Positions 1 through 9,656 of a DNA stretch of 64,000 bases are shown here, one piece after another. A program made the position numbers and the translations under genes. Origin of the DNA: an uncultured Fidelibacterota bacterium (GTDB lineage Bacteria > Fidelibacterota > Marinisomatia > Marinisomatales > Marinisomataceae); assembly GCA_902578385.1 (NCBI GenBank), contig CACHCR010000003.1, positions 43,048 to 107,047 of the forward strand, written 5' to 3'. How positions within the stretch are numbered: the stretch's first letter is position 1; each line of letters begins with the position of its first letter. Under the pieces are notes generated by a model, which made no database searches, was not told the DNA's origin, and was given only the letters and a program-made list of their open reading frames with translations.

Positions 1-1021
1 CTAAATCTACTCCATACTTATCGAATAATGGTTTCCAGCGTTTACGTCTTTCTGGGTAATCTCTTTTGGTTGTTGCGGAGTATAATGGATGATGAAAAAA
101 AGCAATAGTCCATTTATGTGGATTGGTTTTTAAAACAGTTTCTAGCCATTCCATTTGTTCCTCAATTTTTACATTACTATTTAAAGCAATAAAACGCACC
201 CCTTGATAGTCTAGAAAGTAATTTGTTTCAAGAAGGCCACTAACTCCATTATTTGGAAGAGTAAATTGATGATTCCATTGAATAGATAATGTTTTTTTTC
301 TTATAGGAATATCTTTTTGATATAATGGTCTATATTCATGATTTCCAGGAACTGCTAAAGAGGGAAGAGTTCTATGAATCCATCCTCCTGCAGCAAACCA
401 TTCATGCCATTCTTCTTCATTATGTGCATCGTCTACTAAATCTCCAGCATGTAAAATGAAACTAGCTTCAGGAGCTTTTTTATATCCTTCTCTTATCAAT
501 CTTGACCATAAATCATATATGTAATTTTGAGCATCTCCCACATACAAAAAAGAAAATGGTTCGTTGGTTTTATATGCAGTAGTAAACTGTATCCATTCGC
601 TCCAATGTTTACCATCACCTACACGATATGCATAAGTAGTGTTCGGTTCTAAATCAGTAAAAGTAACTGAATGATAGTTGTGGTTTAAGCTATTAAAAGA
701 TTTTTTAGAATTAAGATAATGATTTACAACATTCGAATACCTTAGATTTGAAGTCTTGGCTAGAAATCTTTCTGAGTTTAATACAAACCTTGGATTTGCT
801 TTTGCTTGAGCAATTTCACCAAAACCTTTATTTATTTCTCTGTTCGTTCTCCATGTAACACTAATAGTAGTAGCGGGATCATCTGAGTAGTTTAATAAAA
901 TATGATCAGGAAACTTTTTGGGATTACTCCAATTTTTTTCAAATTCAGTTTTTTTAGGAATAGACTGTGCAAAAATTATATTTAAAAATATAAGTGTCAA
1001 TATCATTAGTTTTTGATACAT
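1..1021 (-). CDS. Purple acid phosphatase-like metallophosphoesterase with N-terminal fibronectin-III-like domain (C-terminal part runs off window start)
   Basis: Minus-strand translation from ATG at 1021 is open to position 1: MYQKLMILTLIFLNIIFAQS..., GDAQNYIYDLW, HAGDLVDDAHN, VPGNHEY, FFHHPLYS metallophosphatase motifs. Confidence 0.8.
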   Translation of the reverse strand, partial: MYQKLMILTLIFLNIIFAQSIPKKTEFEKNWSNPKKFPDHILLNYSDDPATTISVTWRTNREINKGFGEIAQAKANPRFVLNSERFLAKTSNLRYSNVVNHYLNSKKSFNSLNHNYHSVTFTDLEPNTTYAYRVGDGKHWSEWIQFTTAYKTNEPFSFLYVGDAQNYIYDLWSRLIREGYKKAPEASFILHAGDLVDDAHNEEEWHEWFAAGGWIHRTLPSLAVPGNHEYRPLYQKDIPIRKKTLSIQWNHQFTLPNNGVSGLLETNYFLDYQGVRFIALNSNVKIEEQMEWLETVLKTNPHKWTIAFFHHPLYSATTKRDYPERRKRWKPLFDKYGVDL

Positions 1022-1099
1022 CTTTAATAATAACAATTATTTAGTTGATTGCGTAATTAAAAAATAAGATTTAAGTTTTTTAAACGTCAGGACATTAAA

Positions 1100-2116
1100 A
1101 TGAAAAAATTAATTTTTATAACACTATTCTTATTTCTTTCTTGTGAAGAAAATCAACCAACACAAAATATTAAAGATCCAAACATCTATAGTATTGGATT
1201 TGGTTCTTGTCTAACGCAAGAACGTTCCATGCCTATTTTTAATTCCATCAAATCTGAGAATTATGATTTATTTTTAATGTTAGGTGATAACGTATATGGA
1301 GATTCAGAGCGTGAAGATTTACTTGAATTAAGAGAAGCTTATGATAAGCAAAGAGAAAATTTTGACAGCTTAAATTTAAATTTTCCATTTGAAGCTATTT
1401 GGGATGATCATGATTATGGATTGAACGATGCTGGTAAGGAATATGCCTACAAAGAAGATGCTGAACAGTTATTCTTAGATTTTTGGAATATTCCAGAAGA
1501 CGATATTAGAAGAACAAGACCTGGTTTGTACTTCGAATGGATTGAAAATATTGATGGAATTGAAGTCCAAATGTTGTTTTTAGATACAAGATATTTTAGA
1601 GATGCTTTACTTCCTACAGATGAAAGGGGAGCTCCTGGAAAAGAACGTTATCTTCCTCAAACAGATACATCAACGACTATGCTTGGAGATGTACAGTGGA
1701 ATTGGTTAGAGCAAAAGATGGCTACAGAAGTAGATCATAGAATTATTGTTTCATCTATTCAATTTTTAGCAATGGGGCATGGTTGGGAGGCTTGGAAGAC
1801 ATTACCTCACGAACGTCAAAGACTCATTGATTTAATTGATCAATCATCTTCTGATACCGTTTTATTTATTTCTGGGGATAGACATAGAGCAGGATTATAT
1901 CAATTATCATCTGACTCAGGAAAAAATATTTTTGAAATGACTTCATCTAGTTTAAACCTATCATTCACCAACGATGAAGAGGCAGGTCCTTTAAGAATTG
2001 GTCCAACATTTGTAGATGAAAATTATGGTGAAATTCTTTTAAATAAACTGACCAATGAAATCATAGTTAACTTAAAAGATAATCAAGGTAAAGTAGTACA
2101 GTCTCTTAGTCTATAA
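1100..2116 (+). CDS. PhoD-like phosphatase (alkaline phosphatase D family), lipoprotein-like signal
   Basis: FGSCLTQ, MLGDNVYGD, IWDDHDYG, SGDRHRAGL motifs; N-terminal signal with LSC. Confidence 0.8.
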   Translation: MKKLIFITLFLFLSCEENQPTQNIKDPNIYSIGFGSCLTQERSMPIFNSIKSENYDLFLMLGDNVYGDSEREDLLELREAYDKQRENFDSLNLNFPFEAIWDDHDYGLNDAGKEYAYKEDAEQLFLDFWNIPEDDIRRTRPGLYFEWIENIDGIEVQMLFLDTRYFRDALLPTDERGAPGKERYLPQTDTSTTMLGDVQWNWLEQKMATEVDHRIIVSSIQFLAMGHGWEAWKTLPHERQRLIDLIDQSSSDTVLFISGDRHRAGLYQLSSDSGKNIFEMTSSSLNLSFTNDEEAGPLRIGPTFVDENYGEILLNKLTNEIIVNLKDNQGKVVQSLSL

Positions 2117-2898
2117 TGCCTGAAATATCTGAAGTCAAGCTAACAGCTGAATTTGTAACAGAAACGAACAAAAATCGTCTAATCGAAGAAGTATTATTCC
2201 TTAAAACAAATAAATTAAAGCTCATTGAAGAAATCGACCTGAAAGGTAAAAAAATAAGCGCTCAAAGTAGAGGAAAAGAACTCAAGTTGTTTTTTGACAA
2301 AGAACCAGTAGTGATTTCATTAGGGATGACAGGATGTTTTAAAAACTTTAAAAAAAGAGGATACAAAAATAAGCACTGGAAGCATGGACATATTCGTTTT
2401 CGCATGAGCGATAATACATGGTTTTGTTGGAGTGATGTTAGAAGATTTGGAAAAAGTATCTCAAAAGATTGGAATCCAAACAGGGGGCCAGATGTGTTTA
2501 ATGAAGAAAAGGCTTTTCGTGACCACATTATGAATAATGTTAATCATCGAGATTTTTTAAAGCCAGCTCACACTGCAATCATGAATCAGAAATGGTTTAA
2601 TGGGATGGGAAATTATCTTAGAGCTGAGATTTTAGGTAAATGGGGTAAGAATCCTTTTCAACCCCTAAAAAAGCTTATAAATAAGCCTTTTTTAGATCAT
2701 GTTATTGAACAGATACATGATACCTATAGATTAGGAGGTGGAGAGTTATATTCTTGGATGAATGAAAATAGATCTCATCAAGATCAAGCATTTCATGAAT
2801 GGATGCAATTTTATGGAAAAACTCAAAAAATGACTGACTCTCAAGGAAGGACTTTTTGGTATGCAAAAAAATGGCATAAAGCTCTTAAAGTTTTATAA
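2116..2898 (+). CDS. Fpg/Nei family DNA glycosylase
   Basis: MPEISEV N-terminus (catalytic P/E), SRGKEL lysine, H2TH region NQKWFNGMGNYLRAEIL; start overlaps upstream stop (TAATG). Confidence 0.85.
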   Translation: MPEISEVKLTAEFVTETNKNRLIEEVLFLKTNKLKLIEEIDLKGKKISAQSRGKELKLFFDKEPVVISLGMTGCFKNFKKRGYKNKHWKHGHIRFRMSDNTWFCWSDVRRFGKSISKDWNPNRGPDVFNEEKAFRDHIMNNVNHRDFLKPAHTAIMNQKWFNGMGNYLRAEILGKWGKNPFQPLKKLINKPFLDHVIEQIHDTYRLGGGELYSWMNENRSHQDQAFHEWMQFYGKTQKMTDSQGRTFWYAKKWHKALKVL

Positions 2899-2906
2899 AT
2901 TGTAAT

Positions 2907-4142
2907 ATGGATTCATCAATAATCATAACGTTTGCTATCCCATTATTTTTTGGACTAATTCTCATTGAATTTTTTTATGGTATATTGACGAAACAAAATA
3001 ACTATCGCATCAATGATGCTATCACAAGTATGTCGCTTGGTCTTATAAGTCGTTTTGTCCCTATATTGGGTCTAGGATTCCAGTATGTAGTTTATAAAGC
3101 TGTTGCAGAGCAATATAATTTAAAGTTATTAGATGGTGAAGAAATATGGGTTTGGGTCACTGCATTTGTTTTATATGATGTATGTTATTATTGGATGCAT
3201 AGGATTCATCATGAAATTAAAGTTTTTTGGGCAACTCACGTGGTTCATCATCACGGAGAGGAGTTTAACTTATCAACAGCTTTAAGACAGACAAGCACAG
3301 GCTTCTTATGGAAATGGGTATTTTTTCTTCCATTATTTATAATTGGTATTCCTCCTCATATGTATGTAACTGTTGCAGGTTTAAATCTAGTTTATCAGTT
3401 TTGGGTTCACACGGAGCATATTGGTAGATTAGGTTTTTTGGAGTATATATTTGTTACTCCGTCAAATCATCGTGTTCACCATGCTCAAAACGAAGATTAT
3501 TTAGACGCAAATTATGGAGGTGTTTTTATCCTTTGGGATAGAATTTTTGGTACCTTTATCGATGAAAGATCTGATCTAAAACCTGTATATGGTACTGTAA
3601 AGCCTTTAAAATCATTTAATCCTTTCTGGGCCAATATTGAAGTATTTTATCAAATGATTTTTGATTCCTACCACACAGTAAAGTGGTCTGATAAAATTAG
3701 AGTATGGTTTTCACCACCTAATTGGAGACCGGAGGATGTTTCTACCAAATATCCAATTCAAAAAAATGATTTATCAAGTTTTGAAAAGTATGACCCACAA
3801 ATTGGTTTGAGGGAAAAAATATTCGCAGGCACTCAATTTACTGTAATAAATATAATGACCCTTATTATGCTGTTTAACGTCCAGAATTATGTTTATAATG
3901 AAATTTTAGCAGTTATTCTTTTAGTAGTATTTGCTGCAGTAACAAACTCATTTATTCTTGATGGAAAACGTATTGGTTTTAAAGCTGAATTATTAAAATC
4001 AATTGCAGTTTTAGCTTTATTACAGCTTGGATATTTTTCTTCCTCAATGAGTTTCTTTGTTATGTGCTATGCAGTATTTACTTTATTGGCTTCAACTTTC
4101 ATTTTACTATCAAAAGATAAAAATATTATTTCTCCAGTATAA
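2907..4142 (+). CDS. Sterol desaturase / fatty acid hydroxylase family membrane protein
   Basis: HRIHH, HVVHHH, HRVHHA histidine boxes plus multiple TM segments. Confidence 0.85.
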   Translation: MDSSIIITFAIPLFFGLILIEFFYGILTKQNNYRINDAITSMSLGLISRFVPILGLGFQYVVYKAVAEQYNLKLLDGEEIWVWVTAFVLYDVCYYWMHRIHHEIKVFWATHVVHHHGEEFNLSTALRQTSTGFLWKWVFFLPLFIIGIPPHMYVTVAGLNLVYQFWVHTEHIGRLGFLEYIFVTPSNHRVHHAQNEDYLDANYGGVFILWDRIFGTFIDERSDLKPVYGTVKPLKSFNPFWANIEVFYQMIFDSYHTVKWSDKIRVWFSPPNWRPEDVSTKYPIQKNDLSSFEKYDPQIGLREKIFAGTQFTVINIMTLIMLFNVQNYVYNEILAVILLVVFAAVTNSFILDGKRIGFKAELLKSIAVLALLQLGYFSSSMSFFVMCYAVFTLLASTFILLSKDKNIISPV

Positions 4143-4143
4143 T

Positions 4144-5409
4144 ATGTCAGAGAACCCAAAGATTGCAATTATAGGTGCTGGTCCATCTGGATTAACGGCA
4201 TTAAAAAACTTGGTAACTAATGGGTTTGATGTTACTTGTTTTGAAATGAATGATCAAATAGGTGGTAATTGGGTATATAAAGATAAAACAGGTCATTCAA
4301 GCGTATTTAAAACAACTCATATAATTAGTTCAAAAAAATTCTCTGAATACACTGATTTTCCAATGCCCGATGACTATCCAGACTATCCATCTGGAGCTGA
4401 ACTCTTAGCCTATTTTAATAGTTATGTTGATACTTTCAATTTGAAGCAGTACATAAGATTTAATACCAAAATTAAAAAAGCTATTCCTTTGGATAATAAA
4501 TGGAAGTTATTTTATGAAGATTCAAGTAAGGATTTTGATTATTTGATAATTGCAAATGGTCATCATTGGAGTCCAAGAATACCTAAGTTTGAAGGTAGTT
4601 TTTCTGGAGAACTAATGCATTCTCATCAGTTTAAGAATAACGAATATTTTAAAAATAAATCTGTCTTAGTCGTTGGTGGAGGTAATTCAGCATGCGATAT
4701 TGCTGTTGAAATAAGTAGGGTAGCTAAGAAAACATCTATTAGCATGAGAAGAGGATATCACTTCATTCCAAAGTTTATGATGGGTATGCCATCAGATGAG
4801 TATTATGCTAAAACATTATGGATACCGCAACGAATTAGATTATTCTTACAAAAATTAGCACTTAGAATAGTTCAGGGTAAATATGAAAACTATGGATTGC
4901 AAAAACCAGATCATGACATACTACAATCCCATGCAACAGTAAATTCAGAGCTACTTTATTTTATTAAGCATGGCAAAATTAGCCCTAAAAAAAATATAAG
5001 ATGTTTTTCAGAAGAGAATGTAGAGTTTGTGGACGGAAAAAAAGAAGATTTTGACGTAGTACTTTTTGCTACTGGCTATGAAATAAGCTTTCCATTTTTT
5101 AGCACTTCTAATATTGATTATGAAAATAATGATATTGATTTATATAATTTTTGTTTTCATCCAAAGTATACCAACTTGATGTTTGTCGGACTGCTGCAAC
5201 CTTTAGGATGTATTTGGCCTTTATCTGATTTACAGTCACAACAAATTGTTAAATATTTGAAAAATGAATGGAATTATCCTAAGAATTTTGAACAAGCTGT
5301 CATTAAACAACAAAATAATATGCCATACGACTTTATTGATACTCCTAGACATAAACTAGAAGTAGACTTTCATACATTTAGAAAGCATTTAGAAAATGAA
5401 ATTAATTGA
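4144..5409 (+). CDS. Flavin-containing monooxygenase-like NAD(P)/FAD oxidoreductase
   Basis: IAIIGAGPSGLTAL and VLVVGGGNSACDIAVE Rossmann motifs; start moved to ATG 4144 (MSENPKI) directly after the upstream stop. Confidence 0.8.
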   Translation: MSENPKIAIIGAGPSGLTALKNLVTNGFDVTCFEMNDQIGGNWVYKDKTGHSSVFKTTHIISSKKFSEYTDFPMPDDYPDYPSGAELLAYFNSYVDTFNLKQYIRFNTKIKKAIPLDNKWKLFYEDSSKDFDYLIIANGHHWSPRIPKFEGSFSGELMHSHQFKNNEYFKNKSVLVVGGGNSACDIAVEISRVAKKTSISMRRGYHFIPKFMMGMPSDEYYAKTLWIPQRIRLFLQKLALRIVQGKYENYGLQKPDHDILQSHATVNSELLYFIKHGKISPKKNIRCFSEENVEFVDGKKEDFDVVLFATGYEISFPFFSTSNIDYENNDIDLYNFCFHPKYTNLMFVGLLQPLGCIWPLSDLQSQQIVKYLKNEWNYPKNFEQAVIKQQNNMPYDFIDTPRHKLEVDFHTFRKHLENEIN

Positions 5410-5413
5410 TTAA

Positions 5414-5512
5414 ATGAAAAATGAACCTGCTTATAAAATTATCATTTTTCTTGTAGCTGCTTGGATTATTATTTTTTTAGCTTTAATTATATCATTTAAG
5501 ATTGGATTTTAA
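5414..5512 (+). CDS. Small single-TM protein (32 aa)
   Basis: Manual translation MKNEPAYKIIIFLVAAWIIIFLALIISFKIGF, immediately downstream of the monooxygenase. Confidence 0.35.
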   Translation: MKNEPAYKIIIFLVAAWIIIFLALIISFKIGF

Positions 5513-5564
5513 TAAAAAACTACCCCTTTTTTATTCAAAAAAATTAGTTTTGACATTAAAGTGT

Positions 5565-5580
5565 GTAAAGTGTACTTTAC
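5565..5580. promoter_or_regulatory. Inverted repeat GTAAAGT-GT-ACTTTAC just upstream of the DUF2207 gene
   Basis: Perfect 7-bp arms, 2-nt spacer, 3 nt before ATG at 5584. Confidence 0.4.
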
Positions 5581-5583
5581 AAT

Positions 5584-7293
5584 ATGGGAAAGTTTATTTA
5601 TTCAATTAGATTTTTATTTATTGCGCTATTTACTATAACCTTTCTGAGCGCAGCAGATAAATCATACAAAATTGTATCTACAGATATTCAAACTATAATT
5701 AATAATGATGGTACGGTTGATTTTATTGAAACCAGAGAATTTAGTTTCAAAGGAAGTTTTACTTTTGTTTATCAAGTTATTCCAAAAAGAGGATACGATA
5801 AGATCTACGATATTCAAGTTTTTGAAGATGGTGTAGCATATTTAAATAAAGATACAAAGCAAGATGGTACATTTTTAATCGATGAAAGAAAGAGTTCTTA
5901 TAGAATTTATCTTTACCACAATTCTTCCAATGAAGCCAAAAAATTTACTGTAAAGTACACTTTAGAAAATCCATTTACAATTGGTGATAAGGACAGTCAA
6001 TTTTACTGGATTTATTTATCTGATAGGTGGGATAAAAGACCAGGAAATTTATCTATTTCACAAAAATTTTCATCAAACATTCAAAAAAATGATATTATTT
6101 ACGACATAGAAAATCCTTCTAATTCAAAGAAGTATAAGTTAAATATTGAAGATGATTCATTATCATTTTTCTCTTCTGACTTTTCAGTCAATAATGAAAT
6201 GAAATTAAGAACAATATTTCCATCTTCGTATTTTATTAATCCGGTTGTGACTGATTCAAATTTTTCATTAGCTGCAATTGAAAAGAAAAAAAGAGATAAA
6301 GACCTTGCTCAATATTTTATTGGTCTTTTAGCATTATTTTCATTAGTAACATTTATTAGTTATGCCAGAAGAAATCTTACAAAATTCAAAATAGAACCTG
6401 ATGAAAATCAGCAATTCACATCATTTCCTTCAAATGATCATCCAGTAATAGTAAACGGCCTTATTTATCGTGAATTAACGCTTGGTCCTACTGGTGGCGG
6501 TGTATTATCTACGCTTTTTGAACTAGCATCATTAAATAAGCTTAAAATTGAGGTTATTGAAGTAGGTAAGTGGTTCAAATCTAAACGTCTTAAAATTACA
6601 ATTAATAATACTGACACAGATAATGTAAAAAGTAGTTTTGCTAAATTGTTATTAAAAAGAATGAAAAAATTTGGTTCTGAAACTTCATTTAGAGATGTTT
6701 TTAGTGATTTTAGTTTGCATTCATCAGATTGGAAATCTTTAAAGCAAGAAGAGGTATATGGTAAAGGCTGGGTTGATATGTCATATCAGGACGAAAGATA
6801 TCGATTAGCGATATTACAATTTTTGATTTTAAATATAATTGTTTTTTGTGCAATTTGGTTCCAAACTTTTCTTGGTTTTGTATCAATAGCACCTTTTATG
6901 TTTTTTATTGTAACTATTGCAAGTAGCAGATTAACCAAAGAAGGGCAATTGTTATATAATCAATGGGGCTTATTTATGAGTAAGTTAAAAGAAGGTGAGG
7001 TTGATATTAAAAAATTTGATCCTGATTTAATGCTTCAATATTGTCTTGCACTAGGTACACAACCAGAAGAGCTTAAGAGTATCATAAAAAATATTGAGTC
7101 AGAGCATACAGACGGCTTTATTTGGGTCGGTAATGTGGGAGACACTTCAAGCTTATCATCTGCAGCTTCCATGGTAAGTGATATTGCTTCAACCGGTACA
7201 ACCATATCTGCTTCTTTTGCAGGGGATGGTGGCGGTGGCGCTGGCGCTGGCGGTGGTGGCGCTGGCGGTGGTGGCGGTGGTGGCGCTGGATAA
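5584..7293 (+). CDS. DUF2207-type membrane protein with C-terminal Gly-rich tail
   Basis: Signal peptide, DUF2207-like N-terminal domain, TM segments, terminal GGGGAGAGGGGAGGGGGGGAG. Confidence 0.75.
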   Translation: MGKFIYSIRFLFIALFTITFLSAADKSYKIVSTDIQTIINNDGTVDFIETREFSFKGSFTFVYQVIPKRGYDKIYDIQVFEDGVAYLNKDTKQDGTFLIDERKSSYRIYLYHNSSNEAKKFTVKYTLENPFTIGDKDSQFYWIYLSDRWDKRPGNLSISQKFSSNIQKNDIIYDIENPSNSKKYKLNIEDDSLSFFSSDFSVNNEMKLRTIFPSSYFINPVVTDSNFSLAAIEKKKRDKDLAQYFIGLLALFSLVTFISYARRNLTKFKIEPDENQQFTSFPSNDHPVIVNGLIYRELTLGPTGGGVLSTLFELASLNKLKIEVIEVGKWFKSKRLKITINNTDTDNVKSSFAKLLLKRMKKFGSETSFRDVFSDFSLHSSDWKSLKQEEVYGKGWVDMSYQDERYRLAILQFLILNIIVFCAIWFQTFLGFVSIAPFMFFIVTIASSRLTKEGQLLYNQWGLFMSKLKEGEVDIKKFDPDLMLQYCLALGTQPEELKSIIKNIESEHTDGFIWVGNVGDTSSLSSAASMVSDIASTGTTISASFAGDGGGGAGAGGGGAGGGGGGGAG

Positions 7294-7375
7294 GCTATTA
7301 GTCACATAATACTACCTACTTGTTATAAAAAAAAATCTTCACTAAAATTGATAGTCAACCAATTGGAGTAAAATA

Positions 7376-7795
7376 ATGAAAAAAGCTATAATACTTTTTT
7401 TACTTTTAAGTTTTGGACTTTCACAATCTAAAGTTTCTATACAAGATAAAGAAATTGAGATTAATGAAAACGAAGCAGTGATGGAAGTTTTAGGAATGGT
7501 TTGTTCAATGTGCGCCTTTGGAATTGGAGAAGGTTTTTCAAAAACTGATTTTATTGATAAATCTAAGTTTTCAGATGGAGTTTCAGTTGATATTGATGCT
7601 CAATATGTTCAGCTTGGATTATTAGAATCTGCAAATATAAATCCTGAAAAAATAGTTCAAGTTATTCAAGATGCAGGGTATGATGTTAGTCTACTTTTTA
7701 TATTACAAAATGATAAATTAACTAAGTTTGGTACAGATAAACTTGGAATTTTGCAGCCAATAGCATTTAACCTTACTTCTGATAGAAGTAACTAA
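7376..7795 (+). CDS. Secreted heavy-metal-associated (HMA)-like protein
   Basis: Signal peptide; VLGMVCSMCAFGIGEG...VQVIQDAGYDV resembles an HMA domain. Confidence 0.55.
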   Translation: MKKAIILFLLLSFGLSQSKVSIQDKEIEINENEAVMEVLGMVCSMCAFGIGEGFSKTDFIDKSKFSDGVSVDIDAQYVQLGLLESANINPEKIVQVIQDAGYDVSLLFILQNDKLTKFGTDKLGILQPIAFNLTSDRSN

Positions 7796-7806
7796 AAAAA
7801 TAATTC

Positions 7807-8409
7807 ATGTTTAGAATTTTTTTTACTCTAATTATCATCTTTAGCAGTGTATCTGCTCATCCAGTAATATTTAAAAATGGTAAAGTGTTTTGGATAACAC
7901 AAAACCCAAGTTTTAATGATATAAGGTTTGGAATTTCTAAGACAAGTAATTGGTTAATTGGTGGAAGAATTCTCCAGGATAGAAAGACTGATGAGACTTT
8001 TGCATTAATGAATAACAACTATTTAGTCAAAAGATGGAATAATAAAAATTCACAAGCAAATATTTATTTATTATCTAGTGTTGGTTTAAATACTGAAAAT
8101 TCAGAAAGTATGGCTACTGTGGGTATCCATGGTGATTGGGAAAATCGTCAGTTTATGGTAATGGAAATGCTTGAGTATTATTCATACAATAATGCTTGGG
8201 TATCAAATACAAGAGTAGCTTATAGTCCTTTTAAAGTAGACTATTCTAAGACATCAGCTTGGTTTATAGCACATTATCGAGTTGAATATCATAATGATAG
8301 TTATTCCTATATGTTTTTTCCAGTGATTCGTCTTTTTAAAAAAAATTACCTATTCGAACTAGGATCGAATGGAAAAAACTCATTTTTATCTTTTATGACA
8401 CATTTCTAA
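7807..8409 (+). CDS. Secreted protein of unknown function
   Basis: 200-aa ORF with signal peptide, coupled to upstream gene. Confidence 0.5.
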   Translation: MFRIFFTLIIIFSSVSAHPVIFKNGKVFWITQNPSFNDIRFGISKTSNWLIGGRILQDRKTDETFALMNNNYLVKRWNNKNSQANIYLLSSVGLNTENSESMATVGIHGDWENRQFMVMEMLEYYSYNNAWVSNTRVAYSPFKVDYSKTSAWFIAHYRVEYHNDSYSYMFFPVIRLFKKNYLFELGSNGKNSFLSFMTHF

Positions 8410-8456
8410 TGCGTACTAATTGATTTTTAAAATTGTAAGCCTTACTTTCTTCTCAA

Positions 8457-8591
8457 ATGTTAAAGCAAATAAACAACCTGTCTGATAATCTTATATCAAT
8501 TCTTGATACTAAAATTGGTTTTTATATATCTTTATTTTTTACGCTTACTGTTGCAATATTAATCTTTTTAAAGGTGTTAATTGATGGATAA
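8457..8591 (+). CDS. Small membrane protein (44 aa)
   Basis: Manual translation MLKQINNLSDNLISILDTKIGFYISLFFTLTVAILIFLKVLIDG. Confidence 0.35.
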   Translation: MLKQINNLSDNLISILDTKIGFYISLFFTLTVAILIFLKVLIDG

Positions 8592-8689
8592 ATTAATAGA
8601 TAAAATTGTACATTTTTGTTTAGATAGTAAGTTAGTTTTATTTTTAATTTTTATAGCGTTAATACTAAAATTATTAAGTATTTATTAAT
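8585..8689 (+). CDS. Small membrane protein (34 aa)
   Basis: Manual translation MDKLIDKIVHFCLDSKLVLFLIFIALILKLLSIY; overlaps end of previous small ORF. Confidence 0.3.
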
Positions 8690-8710
8690 ACAAACTAAAG
8701 GGGATAAAAA

Positions 8711-8890
8711 ATGAATTCAAACTCATGGTATCTTTTAATGATTATTTCGATTTTGATGGCAGTATTACTATTTCTAAATGTTCCTGGATATGAAGACGCG
8801 GGATCGGCTAGGCAGGTAGGAGTTTTTGTCGGATTATGGGCTCCAACTTTTGGAATATTAGGGGTACGAGCTCAGTTAAATGAAAAATAA
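8711..8890 (+). CDS. Small membrane protein (59 aa)
   Basis: Manual translation MNSNSWYLLMIISILMAVLLFLNVPGYEDAGSARQVGVFVGLWAPTFGILGVRAQLNEK; followed by terminator. Confidence 0.55.
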   Translation: MNSNSWYLLMIISILMAVLLFLNVPGYEDAGSARQVGVFVGLWAPTFGILGVRAQLNEK

Positions 8891-8902
8891 TCTTTCATTT
8901 TA

Positions 8903-8938
8903 TTAAAAAGGGGCTTTTTTATAGCCCCTTTTTTTTTA
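8903..8938 (+). terminator. Rho-independent terminator
   Basis: aaaaaggggct-ttttta-tagcccctttttttt hairpin plus T run. Confidence 0.8.
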
Positions 8939-8947
8939 AATTTCATA

Positions 8948-9061
8948 ATGATAGAATGGGGACCATTTACATTTCAACATCCAATCGAACTACCAATGTT
9001 CTTTTTATGTATTCTTTTTGTTGTATTTATGGTATTCAATCTAGCTATGGATGACGATTAG
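8948..9061 (+). CDS. Small membrane protein (37 aa)
   Basis: Manual translation MIEWGPFTFQHPIELPMFFLCILFVVFMVFNLAMDDD; overlaps GNAT gene start. Confidence 0.35.
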   Translation: MIEWGPFTFQHPIELPMFFLCILFVVFMVFNLAMDDD

Positions 9062-9515
9062 AATGCTTTCTATTAGAGAATACATCCATCAATTAGATTG
9101 GGACAATTTATGTAGAATTCATGATAGTGCTAGGCTATTCGAACTTGACGGCTCTGCGCCAGAAAAGGCCTTTTTACCGTTAGCTGAATGTTACAAGGAA
9201 GAAGAGCTTTTTGACTCCTCCATATTTGTAGGAGAGCAAAATGGTGAAATAGTAGGTTTTGTTGCTTTTTGTGATAACAGTATTACATGGTTATATGTTG
9301 AACCTAAATTTTTTCGCAATGGATATGGAAGAATGTTGCTTGATTTTGTGTTAAATCGTATTTCAAAACCTGCATCAGTTACAGTTCTTATTAATAATTT
9401 TAGAGCAATAGCTCTATATAAATCTTGCGGATTTAAAGTTCATTCAGAAAAAAAAGGAATAATACCTCTAACAAACGTTGAGGTAATTTCTTTAAAGATG
9501 GTTCTAAGTAGATGA
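9051..9515 (+). CDS. GNAT family N-acetyltransferase
   Basis: EIVGFVAFCDNSITWLYVEPKFFRNGYGRMLLDFVL acetyl-CoA binding motif. Confidence 0.8.
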   Translation: MTIRMLSIREYIHQLDWDNLCRIHDSARLFELDGSAPEKAFLPLAECYKEEELFDSSIFVGEQNGEIVGFVAFCDNSITWLYVEPKFFRNGYGRMLLDFVLNRISKPASVTVLINNFRAIALYKSCGFKVHSEKKGIIPLTNVEVISLKMVLSR

Positions 9516-9649
9516 GAAAAGAGCATCTTCCTTCTAAAATTTGTCCAGTGTGCGGTTTTTCCTTTAACTGGAGAAAGAAATGGAAAAAATCTTGGGAAAA
9601 TGTTAAATATTGTAGTGAAAAGTGCAAGAGAAACAAATATAAAATCTAA
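9512..9649 (+). CDS. DUF2256 small zinc-finger-like protein (45 aa)
   Basis: Manual translation MRKEHLPSKICPVCGFSFNWRKKWKKSWENVKYCSEKCKRNKYKI; matches remembered DUF2256 pattern. Confidence 0.8.
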   Translation: MRKEHLPSKICPVCGFSFNWRKKWKKSWENVKYCSEKCKRNKYKI

Positions 9650-9656
9650 ATTAAAA

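Noticed and set aside
1021-1099. Pho box between the divergent phosphatases (PAP-like and PhoD-like)
   Set aside because: No convincing direct-repeat Pho box was visible in the 78-bp intergenic region.
7223-7290. GC-rich GGT/GGC/GCT repeat tract at the end of the DUF2207 gene
   Set aside because: Encodes the Gly-rich C-terminal tail common in DUF2207 proteins; no need to invoke an independent repeat element.
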